Shown here piece after piece: positions 57,719-64,000 of a stretch of 64,000 bases of DNA (position 1 is the first letter of the stretch; each line of letters opens with the position of its first letter). A program made the position numbers and the translations under genes. The DNA is from Pyrus communis (lineage: Eukaryota; Streptophyta; Magnoliopsida; Rosales; Rosaceae), in contig NC_084808.1 in the NCBI RefSeq assembly GCF_963583255.1, positions 9,881,501-9,945,500 of the forward strand, in the 5' to 3' direction. Below the pieces are notes generated by a model. That model did not search any database and was not told the origin of the DNA. It was given only the letters and a program-made list of their open reading frames with translations.

Positions 57719-58733
57719 TGTAGACATCGAAATTTCGGTGAAATGAATGTTAACCAATAATTAAAATTTCAACGCTCACGTGTCACATAAATTTTACATG
57801 TAGCGTGTGACTCAACAAAAAATCGAAATAAATTGGAAAGGTCATCAAATAGGACACGTGTCAATATCTGGTAGAAATGATTTATTTCATCTGATTATTT
57901 AAATCCAAAAATCAAGTTTTGGAATTCTATAAATGGGAGGCCAAGGCATTCATTTCAGGGGGGAAGGAGAAGGAAGGAAAGGGGGGGAAGGAGAAGGAAG
58001 GAGGAGGAGGAAAGGAAAGAGAAAAAAAGGAAGAAGAAGAGAAAGAAAGAAGGGAATTTACATCACACCAAAACCTTGAAGCCTTGAAACTCTAAAGCTC
58101 TCAAGCAAAATCCCGAAGGATCAAGAAAACACTCTTCGTTCTTCGTTAAACCCTCCTTCAAGGTCAAGCCCCAACGGCCCTTGAAGAACTTCCGCCGACT
58201 CAAGATCAAGCCCCAACGGCCCTTGAAGAACTTCCGCCGACTCAAGATCAAGCCCCGACGGCCCCTTGAAGAAAGTGTTCATCATCCGTTCGTCCTAAGA
58301 TCAAGCCCCAACGGCCCTTTGGATCAACAACCTCAACAAATCCACACATCCAATCAGTCTTCAAGATTAGGCCCAAAAGCCCTTGAAGATCCGCTCATCC
58401 ATCAACCCTCAAGATCAAGCCCCGACGGCCCCTTGAAGAAATCCATACACCCAGTCTTCAAGATTAGGCCCAAAAGCCCTTGAAGATCCGCTCATCCATC
58501 AACCTTCAAGATCAAGCCCAAAAGCCCTCGAAGATCCGTTCATCAACTGTTCATCCCTAGATCAAGCCCCGACGGCCCTTTGGATCAACAGCTCATCCAC
58601 AAACCTACACCCTACGAAGATAGAATCAGAGGATCAAATTACAAAGAGATTGTAACCCCAAAAATCATTAAACACAAAATATATTTTGTGCACGTATTCT
58701 TGTTTCTTGTTTCAGGAACTTTCCGTGTTTACA
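57719..58733 (+). repeat. 3' LTR of the gag-only element
   Basis: 1015 bp, same length as the 5' LTR, followed by GACAA. Two differences from the 5' copy were noticed (CTGGTAG for CTGGCAG; CCGTG for CCATG). Confidence 0.92.
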
Positions 58734-58738
58734 GACAA

Positions 58739-61400
58739 TACTGTTCGATATTCAGAAATTGTCAACCAATATTCCAACGATATGATTTCTGAAACCGGCC
58801 ACACGCTAGTATCTAGGAGTGATACCTTTATGCTAGAACGCCGGTTCACAATTTCAGGGTAGTGAACAATATCAAAATATCTTATGTGTGTTAATTAGTA
58901 GTGCGACTATTAGACTGATTAACAATGACTATTTGAGCCGAAGAAATTAATCGTAGAAACTTAGGAGCAAGCTTTGTATTAGAACAGTAAACTCATGGTT
59001 GTTTCTACCTTATCACCTATCTAGGTACACAAAACCTTTTCAACTAGCCACATTTTCAATCACTTCCACAGGTAGATAGTAGAATTGAAGTATGAGTTAA
59101 TTTCTCACTATTAGAGTGAATCTAGTATTGGGAAAGCTATGAAGATCTATTAGCACGTGGCGTAGTGAAAGGAAGAAGTATGGTACGTTTCGAGGATGTA
59201 TACTTTTGGCGTTATTTCTCAAAATTTTACCTGGGATATCATGAAATGGTGAAGTGAAGTACACCATCCATCCACTTTCTCGTACTACATCAGTTTTCCC
59301 TTGCATCTTTTTCAATCAAGTCCTACATTACTAAGAGAAATTAGTCACTAAAGCTTATCTATTAGGAATTTACCCAACCAAACACATTATCTAGGGAACC
59401 TCGAACCTATTCATGAAGGTGAAAGATAGAAGTTTAGGTTCGTACCTAGATTTTAGCAACTTAATCAGATGACGATCAAAACCATTAACCCATACTTCAA
59501 ATTGATGGTCTACCTGAGCATTTTTGGAACTCGAGTTTTCTTCTGTAGCTTGTTGAATTCATTATAGTCTTACAGACGACTTTCCCCTTACTTCAGCAGC
59601 GAGATTAAACTTCCTAAATACCAACAGTTAGCTTTATACCAAATTTCTGAAATGTTAGTTGTTCAAATTGGTACTTTTCTTGGGAAATGTGATCTCAGTA
59701 GACAATATTCTTTTCTTTTTCCCAAAAGGTTGTAGCAGAAGAAAGTTGAAATCCTCACAAAGTGTTGTGAAATTCAAGATATCTTTGGTCTTGTTGATTT
59801 TATCGACAATTTGTTAGCAATCTTTCGGCTATAGTATTGGTTAGGATGTTGGATATGAATAAAGTTTTTGACAACTGAACTGTTGTCTCATCTCACCTTT
59901 GTTTTACACCTTTCGTTGACATCGATCATTTTCGACATTCATGATGATGTGTTCTTTGAACGTTTCGGCAGCATGACAGAGTGTCGCTTATATTTTCCAA
60001 TGGTTAGAGCCATTCGAAAAGAACCATCATATACATGACCTAGAGTCAACAGTCATCTTCTTCATTCGAAAATCGAATGATACTTCTCTGTGGAAAAACG
60101 TGTCCAGAACCTTCACCAATCTCACAAACTTCTCAAATGCACTTTCTCTTGAAAAAAGCTAAACTTTTGACAGCAATGATGGAGATACCAAATCAACGTC
60201 TACGCTTGCACTATCATGTATTACCTCGGTTGTGCAAATGTAATTGTTGTTACAGTAACAAAAGACATATCTACCCTAGAACATCTTTAGCTTGTCTTAT
60301 TCCATTCTAGTTAGGATTTAGGAGTATTGATATGATGTTACCTACGAATCCTCAAGAAATCGTTCGAGTGGTCATAATCACTTACTGTATTTGAAAAAAG
60401 ATGGAAAATATCACCATAATCTCCCAGTACGAGGTATCTTGTACATGTGGATGTTATGATGATGTTTCGATGTTATCTATCGACTTAACAAGTTAGCTCA
60501 CCTTCCGTTGGTCCGGAAGGACCACATTTTAGACCACTTATCAAAATTTCTCATTCTTGAACTTATCAGACTTTCTGACGTTTTGATCGACATCTACTTT
60601 GACCTTGATTCCATAGTCACATCTTTGTGCCGGAAGGCATTCCAGTCAACCTTGGGTACGTGTCAACCCCACTGCACTTCGTATTATTTTTTATTCAGAC
60701 AGATTGTCTAGAAGAATTGCTCAGACATTGAAGTTTTACTTGTGACCATTAATTTTTCAATCACCCAACAAATACTCTATTAAGTGAATCGTTACTGTTG
60801 GTGATTGAATATTCTAGAAACTATCGTTGTAGCGAGATGTTATGCATTAATCTCGTTACTTTCTATTCTAGATTGATGGACTTATGTTGACTCTCAATTC
60901 TTGATTGTTCTTTTGGTCTTCTCGACACAGTTTTTCACTAAATTTGAGAGAAAATTTCATAACGAATCTACTTGCTGAGGCATATGTGAATTACAATGTT
61001 CGGTTGCATAGTGTACATGACACTACTGTATCTTACTATGATGCGCGTTTCACTTCCAAAGTCTTGGGAAGCCTTCTTGAAAGTTATGTGTATTAAGTTT
61101 TGTCACATACCACATTTCACCCTCAGACTAGCGGTCGGTCTGAATGAACTATCCGGACCATAGAGAACATATTACTCTTGTATGTTTTATAGTTTTAGCT
61201 GGTTATGTTAGACACTTATCTCTGCTTATGTTGTGTACGACGATATTTATTATTCTGGTTTGGCTATGGTACTATTGAGCCGTGGTATAGAGATTCTACG
61301 CACAGTACATGATTGATAGATAAGTAATCTGAACATGTATTTGAATAATAGTGATTACAATTCAGGAAATTGTGCTAGTTGCGTTGTTGCCCTAGAGGGT
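58739..61400 (+). pseudogene. Gypsy pol remnants
   Basis: Decayed pieces lie in the expected order. Reverse transcriptase is near 59410-59900: a stretch reading LGSYLDFSNLIR resembles the VDYRQLN motif region. Integrase is at about 60950-61200, where LHSVHDTTVSYYDARFTSKV and then FHPQTSGRSE match the D(D)E core of gypsy integrase (SDRDARFTS and FHPQTDGQSE). Numerous stops and frame changes occur. It is on the same strand as the 44170 primer site, so I assign it to the same element. Confidence 0.75.
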
Positions 61401-62070
61401 AGTACGTGAGCGCGGTTGAGGTGCTAATCAGACGATGTATATGTATTTCCCAATGGGGGGCATGATGGTAATATTGCACCCTCGGGAATTGTTACTTACT
61501 TATCGGGACAACAATGAGTTGTCGGTATTGCGGGCTGCAAACCGTAATATCAATAACTTATTCGTTGGGTTCATTAAGTAATTAGACAATTAGGCCATCT
61601 ACGTTAGTATTTTCATCTATTTGTTTATATAGTTATATATTTATTTATTTATTTTTGGGCGTGATCCAAAGATACTACACGCTTATTTTCAGAGTACATG
61701 ACGCTACGAGTGCGTAGGTGAAATTTTTTTTATGTTCAGTTTAGATTTCAGTACAACTATTTTAAATTTTTCACGATATTATATACGTATTTTTTATGAC
61801 GTGTTATTATGTATATATTTTTGACCTTATGCTTTTCTAAAGGTATTATATTATAGTATGGTGCTAAAGGAAAAGGAAAGTATGAGTTTAGGGGGCATGA
61901 AAGAGGAATCACTGCACTCCAATTGTGATAGAATGACATTCTCTTTTATGCAACCGCTCTAACTTGATTTCTTCCTTATATATACTTTCTTCCTTCCTTG
62001 ATGGAGTATATTATGTATAGCAAATGATTTCAAATTTCAGGGATGAATTTTTTTTAAGGTGGGTAGATTG
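61401..62070 (+). other. Gypsy 3' internal tail and polypurine tract
   Basis: No coding sequence. It ends in TTTTTTTTAAGGTGGGTAGATTG (62048-62070), which contains the purine-rich tract directly before the LTR. Confidence 0.5.
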
Positions 62071-64000
62071 TGACAACTCGTCCCAAATATTATGATCTTA
62101 TTAATTTTAAATGAGTGAATTGACGAAAATGTCCCTAGAGGCGAGGATGTTGACTTTCATTGGCCATCTTTTCGTGACGTGTATAAGCTACTACTTTAGC
62201 GTATTCTCAAAGTACTCGATGATACGAACGTGTAGGTGCAAGCAGGATCGAATTTGGAGCTACGACTAAGATTTTACGGAACTACGAAACTTGAGGGTGT
62301 TTTATGAATTTTGAATTTTGGGTATTTTCTTATTTTAATATTTTCTATAAGCTTTCTGTCCAATGGGACCCACCCACGTGGGACTCCCCACTCCTTCCTC
62401 TAATCATGTGCCCTATCCTTCCTACCCCCCAGACAATCTCTTTCACTTCACTCTCCCAATGGATGACTACCACCTCACCACTTAACTCTTTTTCCTCACT
62501 TATCTCTCTCAACTCTCTCTTTCTTCTTCCTTGACAAGCACCGAAAGGTGCAACTGCTTGAACCATCACCACTTGTCATCTCCGGTAAGTCAAACCTTCA
62601 AGCCGCCATCAAATCTTGCCACATCGATGAAGGTTATCAACATTCCAACCTAAAACTAAAATCGAACTCTAGAACTCGACCACCATATTTTCCAATAAGG
62701 ACCTCTCGGATTTCAGTGTGGGTGAGTCTTGAAAATAACCCAAAACTTAGTGGATCGTGTTTTGGCTTGCATTTTTAGCTGCTTCTAAGGTTTTTGGTAG
62801 GAGCTTTGGTGCAGAAACAACGAGGGGGGAAACTCTCTAGTTTTCCAACGAGACTCTGGCACTGTGCAGGCCATTTCCGGCCACGACTCAACCCCAGATT
62901 GGTATATTTCGATCCCCTAACTCCTGAGCTTTTCTCAGCCAAATCTTTCCTCAAAATCTAGAGAAGAAGAAAAAGAAGGAAAAAAAAAGGGCCTTTGGCC
63001 CAAAGCCCGGCCCAAATCTTTACCCTAACTCGATTTTAATTGGGCCAGAATATTCTTTGGAATATTCTTAGAATATTCCTTATATTGTCATTTTCAAAAT
63101 TTCTCGGAAACCCTTTTAGGCTAATTTCGACGTCCCGAGTCCCTTTTTGACACCCATTTAGTGAAATTCTCAAGTTTTAACGTAGTTGACCATCGGGGCA
63201 TCTCGGTTACCTTTTTAGGGTTGATCGTTGACTATTTCGTTGACTTTTTAAAAAAATTTCCGAGGACTTTCCTTAGCGTATTTCGACACCTTGATTTTAA
63301 ATCCGCCATCCGTTTCTGAAATTTAACTATTTTCAGATGGTTCCTTTATTAGCTGTACTTTGTATGAAAATGCGTAATTACATTAGTACGTTATATTTAC
63401 CTAAATGGTTTCATTTCTAGGCGAAACGCTTCACAAGGATTCTTGATGCTACGAGGCGAGTTTGACTCGACGACATGATCTGTGAGCAGGTATTTTCTTT
63501 GATATTGATATATATATATATATATATATTGGTTAACTTCCATATATACAATTATTAATAAATTCTCTACGTGATTGTCAGGAAATGATGAAATAATCCT
63601 ACGGGATGCATAGGTAAACTTACTATAAGGGGATGCCTTAATTATATAATAGTATGATATTGACTAGAATTGTTGAATGGCTGGGGCATGATTATAATTA
63701 TGTTATTTGCTCATCGTTGCTGCACCGGTGTTAGTGCTCACCTAGGGCCAAGGCCAATCTTTCACTTGTATGTTCACATCCGCACCATACACTCGCCTTG
63801 GATCCAAGTAGGTACCAATCCTGTTATGCAGGTTGCAATAGGCAACTTCAACTCGTATGTAATCGCGAATAGCGCCAGTTTTCACTTAATTGTAGCACTA
63901 GAGCGTATATTATTATTACACCCGGTCCTATTCATGTTAGAATACCTCTACATGAACTTGTGTGTCAACATGTGTCGATGAGCACCTGATATGATATATT
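62071..64000 (+). repeat. 3' LTR of the gypsy element, cut by window end
   Basis: Begins TGACAACTCGTCCC, homologous to the minus-strand LTR start TGATGACCCATCCC. Its last visible 115 bp match 43527-43660, so about 500 bp of LTR lie beyond the window. A (TA)n tract lies at 63505-63530. A frame at 63670-63981 is LTR sequence, not a gene. Confidence 0.75.

Larger units (their letters stand above)
47687..58733 (+). mobile_element. Young gag-only LTR element with captured host gene fragments
   Basis: The element is 11047 bp with 1015 bp LTRs (47687-48701 and 57719-58733), starting TGTAGACATCG and ending GTTTACA, flanked by the perfect TSD GACAA (47682-47686 and 58734-58738). I noticed only two differences between the LTRs (near 47860 and 48693), so it is very recent. 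Internal order: primer site, intact gag ORF, A-rich and AT-rich tracts, a chain of host exon fragments (about 52352-54560), simple repeats, an antisense coiled-coil module, a tandem repeat block and the polypurine tract. There is no protease, reverse transcriptase or integrase. It resembles the TR-GAG class of plant non-autonomous elements, with transduced host sequence in addition. Confidence 0.92.
43527..64000 (+). mobile_element. Decayed gypsy element hosting two insertions
   Basis: The element runs from the truncated 5' LTR (43527-44166) through primer site, decayed gag, decayed pol and polypurine tract to the 3' LTR starting at 62071, and leaves the window. Inserted in it are the RPL32-carrying TIR element (45053-47676) and the young LTR element (47687-58733). 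Removing both and one copy of each TSD rejoins the gypsy sequence. Confidence 0.75.

Noticed and set aside
63670..63981. Frame near the right edge of the window
   Set aside because: It lies within the gypsy 3' LTR and aligns with the non-coding LTR at 40637-43249 on the other strand.

Overview
This is nuclear DNA from a dicot plant. The evidence is introns with GT-AG borders, plant LTR retrotransposon families, long-TIR MULEs, a tRNA-derived SINE and a plant-type BIO3-BIO1 gene. The repeat families look like those of Rosaceae (apple, pear or Prunus), but that is recognition from memory, not a search result.

Only one ordinary host gene is intact. BIO3-BIO1 (24645-31336, + strand, 14 exons) encodes a mitochondrial bifunctional dethiobiotin synthetase / 7,8-diaminopelargonate aminotransferase of 851 residues. 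The exon model joins in frame from ATG to stop and uses one GC-AG intron. Almost everything else is a stack of transposable elements.

Left part (1-15.9 kb): old LTR-type sequence contains a young non-autonomous Athila-like element (4041-13376, TSD GTTCT, nearly identical 2.65 kb LTRs). It has no gag-pol but carries an antisense coiled-coil ORF. An antisense LTR fragment and a SINE follow. Middle (15.9-24.0 kb): a MULE with 237 bp TIRs and a perfect 9 bp TSD (TTATTTTTA) holds a decayed MURA transposase, itself split by a minus-strand LTR. The BIO3-BIO1 gene starts about 620 bp beyond it. Downstream of the gene (32.2-34.5 kb) are a hAT-like element, a hairpin MULE-type MITE and a second SINE copy.

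Right part (34.5-64 kb): a decayed copia element contains a Harbinger-type element and is cut in its reverse transcriptase by a minus-strand gypsy LTR. Next comes a decayed plus-strand gypsy element of the same LTR family, whose 3' LTR runs off the window. Nested in this gypsy element are a TA(A)-flanked TIR element carrying a decayed ribosomal protein L32 gene, and, 10 bp further on, a very young 11.05 kb LTR element (47687-58733, TSD GACAA, two differences noticed between 1015 bp LTRs).

That young element is the most interesting object. It has an intact 905-codon gag and no pol. Behind gag it carries a string of sense-oriented first-exon fragments of at least four unrelated host genes: a CCCH zinc-finger protein, a POLTERGEIST-like PP2C, an LRR protein and an F-box/kelch protein. 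It then carries the same antisense coiled-coil module as the Athila-like element at the other end of the window, although the two elements have unrelated LTRs and primer sites.
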